Shown one piece after another: positions 1 to 7,789 of a stretch of 64,000 nucleotides of DNA. The stretch is from Pseudomonadota bacterium. GTDB taxonomy: Bacteria > Pseudomonadota > Gammaproteobacteria > Steroidobacterales > Steroidobacteraceae. The notes under the pieces are model-generated. The model was not told the origin of the DNA. It did not search any database and worked only from the letters and a program-made list of their open reading frames with translations. Position numbers and translations under genes: made by a program. Positions within the stretch are counted from its first letter, which is position 1. Each line of letters opens with the position of its first letter. The DNA lies in contig JAEZFW010000083.1 in the NCBI GenBank assembly GCA_023417315.1, forward strand, positions 124,001-188,000, in the 5' to 3' direction.

Positions 1-970
1 CGGGAGCGCGCAGATCGTGCGAGACCGCATATGTGAACGCCTCGAGCTCTTCATTGGCGACCTCGAGCGCCTTCGTGCGCGCACGCACTCGACTCTCGAG
101 CTCACCGTACACCTGGACGTTTTCGAGCGCGACGGCTGTCGTATTCGCGAGCGCTTCCAACAGCATCAGCTCATCGGGCGTACATGCATGGCGGTGCGAC
201 CAGTACACACCGATTGCGCCCATGGGTGCTGCCGTGCGGATCGGGGCGATCGCGAGGCTCTTCACGAAAGTCGGTCGATACGCAGCAGTTGGGATACGAT
301 CGTCCGCGAACACATCCTCGATCGCGAGCGGACGTCCATTCAACATGGTCCACCCGCTGATGCACTCGCCAAGCGGAAAGCGCTGCCCTTTCCAAAGTGG
401 CGAGACGGCTTCTTCATCCGCATACAAGCACGCATCGTCCTCTCGCAGCACGAACGTGGCGCCATCTGCCGCTGTGAGCTCGCGCGCGGCGCGCCGCGCG
501 ATCGCCATCACCGCGCTCAGATCTCGCGCAAGCGACAGCTCCTGCACGACACCGACGAGACGCGACATGGCCGCATGCTGACGACTCAGCCGCTCGATCG
601 AGTTGGTGCTAACGCGGCTCTGAGCTCGATCGAGAGCCGGGATGAGCCGCCAGAGCTCGTCTTTATGGACATAATCGCTCGCACCCTCGCGGAGGGCCGC
701 GGCGACATCCTCGCTACGCGTTGCGCCGGAACACACGATGACCGGGGTACCGGGGATGACGTTCTTCGAGAGCCGCACCGCACTCGGACCATCGAAGCCC
801 GGTACGCCACTATCGACGACTACGACGTCGTACGGTCCATGCTGAATCTCTCGGTTGAAAGCCTCTGCCGATTCCGCCCGCGTCAGATCGGGCGTCAGTC
901 CGTGATCCTCCAGAAGTCGCTCGATGAGTAGCGAGTCGGCAGGATTGTCTTCCAGATGGAGAATCCTCAT
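1..970 (-). CDS. Response regulator-GAF-histidine kinase (3' part beyond window)
   Basis: The minus-strand frame is open from an ATG at 968-970 to the left edge. Residues 1-120 are a receiver domain (start MRILHLEDNPADSLLIERLL) with phosphoacceptor D53 in VVVVDSGVPGFDG and the conserved lysine in DYVHKDE. Residues about 140-285 are a GAF domain (ADGATFVLRED, GECISGW, IAPIRTAAPMGAIGVYW). A short coiled coil follows, then the start of a kinase with H-box FTYAVSHDLRAP, the form found in phytochrome-like kinases. The ATPase domain must lie outside the window. An N-terminal receiver ahead of a kinase suggests an intermediate relay component that receives phosphate and controls its own kinase. The gene is divergent from another sensor kinase, and a perfect palindrome lies 35 bp upstream of its start. 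The ligand of the GAF domain cannot be read from the sequence. Confidence 0.9.
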   Translation of the reverse strand, partial: MRILHLEDNPADSLLIERLLEDHGLTPDLTRAESAEAFNREIQHGPYDVVVVDSGVPGFDGPSAVRLSKNVIPGTPVIVCSGATRSEDVAAALREGASDYVHKDELWRLIPALDRAQSRVSTNSIERLSRQHAAMSRLVGVVQELSLARDLSAVMAIARRAARELTAADGATFVLREDDACLYADEEAVSPLWKGQRFPLGECISGWTMLNGRPLAIEDVFADDRIPTAAYRPTFVKSLAIAPIRTAAPMGAIGVYWSHRHACTPDELMLLEALANTTAVALENVQVYGELESRVRARTKALEVANEELEAFTYAVSHDLRAP

Positions 971-1367
971 GCGTCTACTATCGAGTGAATACCGATAAGA
1001 GTGTAGTCCGTGAGTCACGGACTGCGCATAAGCAGATGGACTGACTCAAAAAGAACACACACCGGTCGCCGAAGGGCTCGAGCGGTACTCCGAACAAAAC
1101 CGAATCTAACGTCCCGCGTCAGCCATTTGTTCCAGTATCGAGCGAAAATTTGCAGGCGCCGCAAACACAGACTTTAAGGTTTGCACGGGAACTGAGTATC
1201 GCGCATCATGCATTGATCCGGCACATAAAAAGTTTTACTACGAGGCTCATAAAGGTCGAGCCTGCAGTTGCCGCGCCTCGATGGATCCACACAAGACGGC
1301 TACCCGGCCTCGCAACCAAGCGAGAAATCACAAGCGAGTACTCCAAGTCGATGTTTCGGAATTTTGA
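971..1367. other. Divergent intergenic region between two sensor kinases
   Basis: These 397 bp separate two divergent kinase genes and should hold both promoters. Apart from the palindrome at 1005-1023 I see no convincing -35/-10 pair, RNA gene or repeat. A 73-codon plus-strand frame starting with TTG at 1150 ends inside the start codon of the next gene. It has no recognisable motif, and I do not call it. Confidence 0.5.
1005..1023. promoter_or_regulatory. Perfect 19-bp palindrome, candidate operator
   Basis: AGTCCGTGAGTCACGGACT has two 9-bp arms around a single central G with no mismatch. It lies 35 bp upstream of the receiver-GAF kinase and about 345 bp upstream of the divergent hybrid kinase. 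There is no T-tract, and the site is between divergent starts, so an operator fits better than a terminator. The binding protein is unknown. Confidence 0.5.
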
Positions 1368-3863
1368 GTGAGCTCCGATCACACACGCCAACCCCCAAGC
1401 CCGTACACTGGCGCGGACGCGCCGGCTACGCCTGAGGCAAGGAAGCGCTCTCGCCAGGAGCACCTGACGACCGAAGCGGCACTCGAGCAGAAGACTCGAG
1501 AGCTCGCACAGCTCCTCGCGATGACGAATGCCACCCTGGAAGCCACCGCCGACGGCATCATCGCGACCGATCAGAACGGGCTCATCACCGGCTTCAACGA
1601 GCAATATCTGAAGATGTTTCGCTTGAATCGCGAAGCTCTCGAAGCACGCGATCACCGGCACACGATCCGACAGATCAGCCATCAGCTCGCAGACCCTACC
1701 GCATTCCTGGCACGCATCGAGGACATCTACAAGACTTCCCCGACCGACAGCTTCGATGAGTTGCAGATGCTCGATGGCCGCGTATTCGAGCGATTCTCAA
1801 AGGTGCAGATGGTCGAAGGCCAGCAGGTTGGACGCGTGTGGAGCTTCCGGGATGTCACGGCCCACGTGCAGGCACAAGAGCAGTTGCGGATCTTGAATCA
1901 GCGGCTCGGCCGACGAGTGGAGGAGCGGACCGACGCTCTGCGCAGAGCGGAGCAGCAGTTTTTGCAGCTGGTATTGGGCATCACCGATGCGGCGATCTAC
2001 ATGATCGACGCACGCGGCTATGTGAGCACCTGGAATCCAGGGGCCGAGCGCATCAAGGGCTACAGCAGCGCTGAGATCATCGGCAAGCATTTCTCCATTT
2101 TTTATACGGACGAGGATCGTGCGCGCGGCGTGCCGCGAATGGCATTAGAAACTGCCGCTCAGAAAGGCAAGTACGAGGCCGAATCCTGGCGCGTCCGCAA
2201 AGACGGCACCCGCTTCTGGGCGAACGTGCTCATCGATGCCATCCGCGACGGTGCCGGACACCTCATCGGCTTCGCGAAGATCACGCGCGATATGACCGAG
2301 TGGCGGGCGATGCAGGAGCAACTGCATCAAGCGCAGAAGATGGAAGCGATCGGCCAGCTCACCGGCGGGGTCGCTCACGATTTCAATAATCTCTTGACGG
2401 TCATTCTCGGTAATCTGGAAACGATCGGGCGATTGGCGCCTGCAGACGATGGACGCTTGCGCCGCGCGGTCGAGCAAGCGAGCCGCGGTGCCCAGCGTGC
2501 CGCGACGCTCACTCAACAGCTACTCGCGTTCTCTCGCCGTCAACCGCTCAATCCGAAACCGACGGAGGTCAATCGCCTCGTGAGCGGCGTCTCGGAGCTC
2601 ATTCGACGCACGCTCAACGAAAACATCGCGATCGAAACGGTTCTCGGCGCAGGTGTCTGGCGGGTCGAGATCGATTCTCATCAGCTCGAAAGCGCGCTTC
2701 TCAATCTCGCGGTGAATGCACGCGATGCGATGCCGAGCGGTGGCAAGCTCACGATCGAGACATCGAATGCTCATTTCGATGAGCACTACGCGAGCGCGCA
2801 TGCAGAGGTTCAGCCGGGTCAGTACGTTTCGATCAGCGTGACCGATACCGGCGCTGGAATGAGCAAGGACGTGCTCAGCCGTGCGTTCGATCCGTTCTTC
2901 ACGACGAAGCCCATCGGTCAAGGCACGGGGCTGGGGCTCAGCCAAGTCTACGGCTTCGTCAAGCAATCAGGCGGCCACGTAAAGCTGTACAGCGAGATCG
3001 GCGAAGGAACGACCGTGAAAATCTATCTGCCGCGCTACACCGGCGGCCAAGCTGAAGTGGAGATCGAGCAAGCGCCGAGCGTGCCACAGGGCGAGTCGAC
3101 TGAGGTCATTCTGGTCGTCGAAGACGACGACGATGTGCGCAGCTTCAGCGTGGAGAGCCTGCGCGAGTTGGGCTTCTCGGTGCTCGAGGCGCGCGATGGG
3201 CCATCGGCCTTGCGATTGCTCGAGCTGCATCCCGAGATCAAGATGTTGTTTACCGACGTCGGCCTGCCAGGCATCAACGGCCGGGAATTGGTCGATGCTG
3301 CGCGCACCCGCCGGTCCGGACTCAAAGTGCTGTTCACGTCAGGTTACGCTCGCAATGCGATCGTGCACCAAGGTCGGCTCGACCCAGGCGTCCAACTTCT
3401 GACGAAGCCATTCACCCGCGGGCAGCTCGCGAGTCGCGTGCGAGATGTACTCGATACGCGCGCGGAGCCTTCCCGTGGGGGACTCATCGCACTCGTCGTC
3501 GAGGATGAGCCCTTAGTGCGCCTGTTCTTGGCGCAAACGGTCGAACAAGCTGGTTACGAAGTCCTAGAAGCTGCAACGGCGAAACAAGCTCAGGAAGAGT
3601 TTGCTGCGAACGAGGCGATTGACATCGCATTCATCGATATCGGCCTTCCCGATGGCAGTGGGCTCGATCTTGCGACCAGATTCAGCCAGAAGCGCCCTGA
3701 CATGCACATCATCCTTGCGAGCGGTTACAGCCAAATCGCTTATGAAGTCGTGAACGAGAATCCGCGCTTCCGCTTCGTCAGCAAGCCCTACGATACGAAC
3801 GCGATCCGTGCGGTGCTCGCGGAAACAGCAGAGAAGTTGGGGAATCACGGAGGAAGGGAATAG
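1368..3863 (+). CDS. Hybrid sensor histidine kinase (PAS-PAS-HisKA-HATPase-REC-REC)
   Basis: This 831-residue protein has no clear membrane segment and is probably cytoplasmic. In order: a coiled-coil lead-in (30-50), PAS 1 (about 52-165, TADGIIATDQNGLITGFN), a short coiled coil, PAS 2 (about 195-310, with the PAC-like KDGTRFWANV), HisKA with H337 in GGVAHDFNNLL, an ATPase domain with N-box NLAVNARDAM (447-455) and G-box GTGLGLS (519-525), then two receivers with phosphoacceptors D630 (FTDVGLPG) and D757 (FIDIGLP). The HDFNN H-box is typical of kinases that feed attached receivers. No output domain is present, so phosphate must pass to another protein. The start is a GTG; the next in-frame ATG (residue 52) would trim only the coiled coil. 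The last 86 bp overlap the end of the convergent glgX. Confidence 0.9.
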   Translation: MSSDHTRQPPSPYTGADAPATPEARKRSRQEHLTTEAALEQKTRELAQLLAMTNATLEATADGIIATDQNGLITGFNEQYLKMFRLNREALEARDHRHTIRQISHQLADPTAFLARIEDIYKTSPTDSFDELQMLDGRVFERFSKVQMVEGQQVGRVWSFRDVTAHVQAQEQLRILNQRLGRRVEERTDALRRAEQQFLQLVLGITDAAIYMIDARGYVSTWNPGAERIKGYSSAEIIGKHFSIFYTDEDRARGVPRMALETAAQKGKYEAESWRVRKDGTRFWANVLIDAIRDGAGHLIGFAKITRDMTEWRAMQEQLHQAQKMEAIGQLTGGVAHDFNNLLTVILGNLETIGRLAPADDGRLRRAVEQASRGAQRAATLTQQLLAFSRRQPLNPKPTEVNRLVSGVSELIRRTLNENIAIETVLGAGVWRVEIDSHQLESALLNLAVNARDAMPSGGKLTIETSNAHFDEHYASAHAEVQPGQYVSISVTDTGAGMSKDVLSRAFDPFFTTKPIGQGTGLGLSQVYGFVKQSGGHVKLYSEIGEGTTVKIYLPRYTGGQAEVEIEQAPSVPQGESTEVILVVEDDDDVRSFSVESLRELGFSVLEARDGPSALRLLELHPEIKMLFTDVGLPGINGRELVDAARTRRSGLKVLFTSGYARNAIVHQGRLDPGVQLLTKPFTRGQLASRVRDVLDTRAEPSRGGLIALVVEDEPLVRLFLAQTVEQAGYEVLEAATAKQAQEEFAANEAIDIAFIDIGLPDGSGLDLATRFSQKRPDMHIILASGYSQIAYEVVNENPRFRFVSKPYDTNAIRAVLAETAEKLGNHGGRE

Positions 3864-6060
3864 GAAGCGGAGAATTCGCCTCTGCTGCCCTCACGCCCCC
3901 CCTCGGACGCTTCGCGCTATCGACTGCCGCATCGCTCTCGGCTTCGAGCTGGAAAACCAGCATCGAGCGTCCGGTGACGGCGTAAACATCCCCCACCACG
4001 AAGTTCACTTTGCGAGAAGCGAGATTCTCGGGAATGTTCGTGTCGATGAGCAGTAACCAGCGCGCATCGGCCTCTTCCCCCGGCAGCACGAAGTTCACGA
4101 CATCGTGATACGCGTTGAATACGATCAGGATTGTTGCATCGTGCCCGCGTTGACGAATGCCTGATGTCTGGGCGCGACCATCGAGCAGCATGCCGAAGCA
4201 CAGCATGCTCTCCTCCGTCCAGTGCTCCTCTTGCATCTCGCCGCCTGCTGCATTCAGCCAGGTGATTTCCTTGAGCTCGATGCGCTCATTCATCTCGGCG
4301 CTCAGAAAACGATTGCGGCGCAGGATGGGGTACTTCGCTCGCAACTCGGTCAGTTGTTGCACGAACTGCACGAGCCCATGGTTCTTCTCTGCGAGCTGCC
4401 AATCGACCCAGCTGATCTCGTTGTCCTGACAGTAGGCATTGTTGTTGCCGTGCTGCGTGCGCGCGAACTCATCGCCCGCGACCAACATCGGCGTGCCTTG
4501 CGACAGCAACAGCGTCGCGAGGAAATTGCGCATCTGACGAAAGCGCAGCTCGTTGATCGCCGGATCGTCCGTGGGACCCTCGGCACCGCAGTTCCAAGAG
4601 CGATTGTCTGAGGTGCCGTCGCGATTGTCCTCGCCGTTCGCCTCGTTGTGCCGTTCGTTGTAGCTCACGAGATCGCTCAACGTGAAGCCGTCGTGAGCTG
4701 TCACGAAGTTCACGCTCGCATGAGGGCGCCGCCCGTACCGGTTGAAGATATCCGCCGAGCCGTACAATCGCGGCGCGACTGTGGCTGCTGCCGCTTCGCC
4801 GCGCCAGAAATCGCGCACGGTATCGCGGTACTTGTCGTTCCATTCAGCCCATCCGGGCGGAAACTCGCCCACCTGATAACCGCCTGGACCGCAATCCCAC
4901 GGCTCGGCAATGAGCTTCACTGTGTTCAACACCGGATCCTGCGAGCACGCCTTCAAGAATCCGCTCTGACTAGTGAAGCCCTTCGCTTCGCGCGCGAGAA
5001 TCGTCCCAAGATCGAATCGGAAGCCATCGACGTGCATCTCCTGCACCCAGTAGCGCAAGCTGTCCGTCACCATTTGAATCACCCGCGGATGACTCAGGTT
5101 GAGCGTGTTGCCCGTTCCGGTGTCGTTGATGTAGTAGCGCTTCTGCTCCGGGATCAGCCGATAGTAGGACGCGTTATCGATCCCTTTGTAACAGAGCGTC
5201 GCACCGCGCTCGTTGCCCTCGGCGGTGTGGTTGTAGACCACATCGAGAATGACTTCCAGGCCGGCGTCGTGAAAGCGCGCGACCATCTCCTTGAACTCTT
5301 GCACGCCGCGCAGCGGATCGGCGAAGTAACGAGGGTCCGCGGCAAAGAAGGCGATCGAGTTGTAGCCCCAGTAGTTGGTGAGCTGTTTGTCGAGCAAGTG
5401 ACTGTCGTTCAGGAACATATGAACCGGCAGCAGCTCGACGGTCGTCACACCCAATGACTTGATGTACTGGACGACCTCTGGAATCGCGAGACCTGCAAAC
5501 GTTCCGCGCAGGTGTTCTGAAACGACGGGATGCAGCTTCGTGTAGCCTCTCACGTGAGTTTCGTACACGATCGTGCGATCCCAGGGCACGAGCGGCTTGC
5601 CGCTTTGTTTCCAATCGAAGGCGGGATCCACGACGACGCACTTCGGCACGAAGGGAGCGCTGTCGCGCTCATCGAACGTGAGGTCGTCGCCTTCGGCGCC
5701 AATCGTGTAGCCGAAGCACGCGTGATCCCAACGCAGCTCGCCGATGAGCTCGCGTGCGTACGGATCGAGAAGCAGCTTGTTGGGATTGAACCGATGACCC
5801 TGTTCGGGCTCGTAAGGCCCATGCACGCGATACCCGTACACCGTGCCCGGACCTAAGCCCATGATGTAACCGTGCCAGATCTCGTCGGTGTATTCAGGCA
5901 GCTCGATACGATCGAGCTCCCGCGCGCCATCGGAATCGAAGAGGCACAGCTCGACCTTAGTGGCATTCGCGGAGAACAGTGAAAAGTTGACTCCTTTACC
6001 GTCCCACGTTGCACCGCGGGGATGCGGCAATCCTTCCCTGAGCCGAATCTTCTTATCCAC
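3778..6060 (-). CDS. glgX: Glycogen debranching enzyme GlgX
   Basis: This GH13 isoamylase-type enzyme hydrolyses alpha-1,6 branches of glycogen limit dextrins in the cytoplasm. The N-terminal carbohydrate-binding domain (HPRGATWDGKGVNFSLFSANATKVELCLFD, residues 13-42) is followed by the catalytic barrel. Catalytic residues are visible: nucleophile D350 in VDGFRFDLG, acid/base E386 in IAEPWDCG and D456 in VTAHDGF. The conserved region I (DVVYNHTAEG, 273-282) is intact. At 760 residues it is slightly longer than usual. The last 40 or so residues are arginine- and proline-rich and match no domain; most of this tail is encoded antisense to the end of the convergent sensor kinase. No other glycogen gene is adjacent, so it is not in a glg operon here. 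Confidence 0.95.
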   Translation of the reverse strand: MDKKIRLREGLPHPRGATWDGKGVNFSLFSANATKVELCLFDSDGARELDRIELPEYTDEIWHGYIMGLGPGTVYGYRVHGPYEPEQGHRFNPNKLLLDPYARELIGELRWDHACFGYTIGAEGDDLTFDERDSAPFVPKCVVVDPAFDWKQSGKPLVPWDRTIVYETHVRGYTKLHPVVSEHLRGTFAGLAIPEVVQYIKSLGVTTVELLPVHMFLNDSHLLDKQLTNYWGYNSIAFFAADPRYFADPLRGVQEFKEMVARFHDAGLEVILDVVYNHTAEGNERGATLCYKGIDNASYYRLIPEQKRYYINDTGTGNTLNLSHPRVIQMVTDSLRYWVQEMHVDGFRFDLGTILAREAKGFTSQSGFLKACSQDPVLNTVKLIAEPWDCGPGGYQVGEFPPGWAEWNDKYRDTVRDFWRGEAAAATVAPRLYGSADIFNRYGRRPHASVNFVTAHDGFTLSDLVSYNERHNEANGEDNRDGTSDNRSWNCGAEGPTDDPAINELRFRQMRNFLATLLLSQGTPMLVAGDEFARTQHGNNNAYCQDNEISWVDWQLAEKNHGLVQFVQQLTELRAKYPILRRNRFLSAEMNERIELKEITWLNAAGGEMQEEHWTEESMLCFGMLLDGRAQTSGIRQRGHDATILIVFNAYHDVVNFVLPGEEADARWLLLIDTNIPENLASRKVNFVVGDVYAVTGRSMLVFQLEAESDAAVDSAKRPRGGVRAAEANSPLPIPFLRDSPTSLLFPRAPHGSRSYRRAC

Positions 6061-6218
6061 TGCCTACGGGCTCCTGGTCGAGAATGCGTGCACAACGCCC
6101 CGCATCGCACCTCCGTTCCAGCCACTCCAGGGCATTTGTGTTGTGAGAGCGTGGCGCGCAGCCATCCCGTCATACGGGACTTTGAGATAGGCTCTTCAAG
6201 GCGCGGCAGCGTTTCTGG

Positions 6219-6250
6219 ACTAACCACCTCATCACTAACCGCCAACCACT
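6219..6250 (+). repeat. Single arm of the ACTAACC-word repeat
   Basis: Degenerate tandem copies of the 7-bp word ACTAACC and variants lie directly upstream of the DUF4126 gene. The same word forms an arm of the inverted element at 27754-27827. No matching inverted arm is seen nearby, so this is a solo or decayed copy. Confidence 0.5.
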
Positions 6251-6262
6251 TCGAGAGTACAA

Positions 6263-6862
6263 ATGGACGCCTTCCTCAGTGTCGCTCTAGGTATCGCGCT
6301 CGCGGCCGCGACGGGGTTTCGCGTGTTCGTGCCGCTTCTCGTCGCAGGTCTTGCTGCCCGCGCCGGATGGATCCCTCTGACGGATACCTTCTCATGGCTG
6401 TCTAGCACGCCTGCTCTGCTCATGCTCGGCACCGCGGCGCTCTTCGAAACGATGGCGTACTACATCCCCGGCGTCGATCACATTCTCGATGTGCTCGCAA
6501 GCCCAGTGGCAGTTGCGGCAGGTGCGGTCGCAAGCGCCGCGGTGATGACGGACGTAAGCCCCGAGCTCATGTGGCCGATCGCGATCATTGCAGGCGGCGG
6601 AATCGCGGCCGCGACGAAAGGCAGCGCGGCGCTTGTTCGTGCCAAATCGGGAGTCACGACGGCAGGACTCGCCAACCCTGTCGTGAGCACTGTCGAAACG
6701 GCCGGTGCGATCCTACTATCGATTCTCGCGCTCTTGCTTCCAGTACTCGCCCTCATCGCCATTCTCTTCTTGCTGATCTGGACGACGCGTAAGGTCGGCC
6801 GTTTCGTATTCGGCACGCGACAGAAAACTGCACTCGCGCCCAGAGACTCGAACGATACGTAG
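6263..6862 (+). CDS. DUF4126 family integral membrane protein
   Basis: The 199-residue protein is almost entirely hydrophobic, with about five or six membrane segments: residues 3-30 (SVALGIALAAATGFRVFVPLLVAGLAARAG), 48-66, 78-96, 105-120 and 145-172. A short basic, hydrophilic C-terminus follows (RKVGRFVFGTRQKTALAPRDSNDT). The opening ATGFRVF...LA motif and the following YYIPGVDHILD are typical of the DUF4126 family, whose function is unknown. The gene stands alone between the divergent glgX and ppa, and a degenerate 7-bp repeat lies just before its start. Membrane location is clear; no biochemical role can be assigned. Confidence 0.8.
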   Translation: MDAFLSVALGIALAAATGFRVFVPLLVAGLAARAGWIPLTDTFSWLSSTPALLMLGTAALFETMAYYIPGVDHILDVLASPVAVAAGAVASAAVMTDVSPELMWPIAIIAGGGIAAATKGSAALVRAKSGVTTAGLANPVVSTVETAGAILLSILALLLPVLALIAILFLLIWTTRKVGRFVFGTRQKTALAPRDSNDT

Positions 6863-7003
6863 TGCTTCTTCGTTGCTGATTGCCGGACCGCACCTGCGGT
6901 TCTCGCGAGCGCGTTGGATATATACTGCGGCCCCTACGCAAGACACGGGCAGTCCCAGTCTCTCCGTCCTGGCCGTAGCCCGTAGCCCTGGTTGAGGTAA
7001 ACG

Positions 7004-7567
7004 ATGCGACTCGAAAAAATCCCGATCGGACGCAATCCGCCGGAGGAAGTGAATGTGATCGTGGAAGTGCCTGTCGGTGGCCCCCCGATCAAATACGAAA
7101 TGGACAAGGAGTCCGGCGCCCTGTTCGTCGATCGCTTCCTGTATACGGCCATGCGTTACCCGGGCAACTATGGCTTCATCCCGCACACGCTCTCGGAAGA
7201 CGGAGATCCGTGCGATGTGCTCGTCGCGAACCAACGCGGCATCGCACCCGGCGCAGTGTTGTCAGTGCGACCCATCGGTGTGCTCATGATGCAAGACGAA
7301 GCAGGCGGCGATGAAAAAATCATCGCGGTACCCGTGCCGCGCCTGACGCGCCGTTACGAAAAAGTGCTCAACTACACCGACATGCCTGGCATCACGCTCA
7401 AGCAGATTGAGCACTTCTTCACTCACTACAAAGACCTCGAGCAGGACAAGTGGGTGAAGATGGTCGGGTGGGGCGACGCCGACAAAGCGAAAGAACTGAT
7501 CCTGCAAGCGATCGAGCGCGCGAAAGCTGCGAAGCCGCCGACGTATACGCGGCGCGAGACGGATTGA
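7004..7567 (+). CDS. ppa: Inorganic pyrophosphatase (family I)
   Basis: This soluble Mg2+-dependent enzyme hydrolyses pyrophosphate to two phosphates and so pulls biosynthetic reactions forward. At 187 residues it has the usual length for bacterial family I enzymes. Signature residues are present: KYEMDKESGALFVDRFL (25-41), YPGNYGFIP (48-56) and the metal-binding DGDPCDVLV, where the DxDPxD aspartates sit. The C-terminus carries the expected HYKDLE and KW elements. The leader includes two copies of CGTAGCC (6970-6986), resembling the word of the element at 45289-45395. The gene appears monocistronic. Confidence 0.96.
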   Translation: MRLEKIPIGRNPPEEVNVIVEVPVGGPPIKYEMDKESGALFVDRFLYTAMRYPGNYGFIPHTLSEDGDPCDVLVANQRGIAPGAVLSVRPIGVLMMQDEAGGDEKIIAVPVPRLTRRYEKVLNYTDMPGITLKQIEHFFTHYKDLEQDKWVKMVGWGDADKAKELILQAIERAKAAKPPTYTRRETD

Positions 7568-7595
7568 TCGCTAAGCCTGGAAAGGCTGCCGTTGT

Positions 7596-7775
7596 CGCCG
7601 AGAAAGCTACCGCTAGAGAGGCTCGTTCCTCGCCGAGAGAGCTCGCGCTAGATAGAAATTCGTGGCCGAGCGAGCTGTCGTTGGTATTCGTTTCGACCCG
7701 AAGAGGACACGAGCAATCTGACTAGCGATAGCTTTCTCGCGAGGGACGCAGCCGCTAGCGACAGCTTTCTCGGCG
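7596..7775. repeat. Imperfect inverted repeat downstream of ppa
   Basis: A 21-bp arm at 7596-7616 (CGCCGAGAAAGCTACCGCTA...) recurs in inverted orientation at 7755-7775 with two differences, and again, shorter, at 7722-7740. The segment fills most of the gap between the convergent ppa and PQQ-dehydrogenase genes, so it could form a long hairpin and terminate transcription from both sides. It belongs with the other intergenic elements of the window, although its words are longer and less regular. Confidence 0.6.
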
Positions 7776-7789
7776 CAGCCTAACGAGCG

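Noticed and set aside
1150..1371. Leader peptide of 73 codons before the hybrid kinase
   Set aside because: TTG start without ribosome-binding site and no motif; the overlap with the GTG start of the kinase is likely chance.
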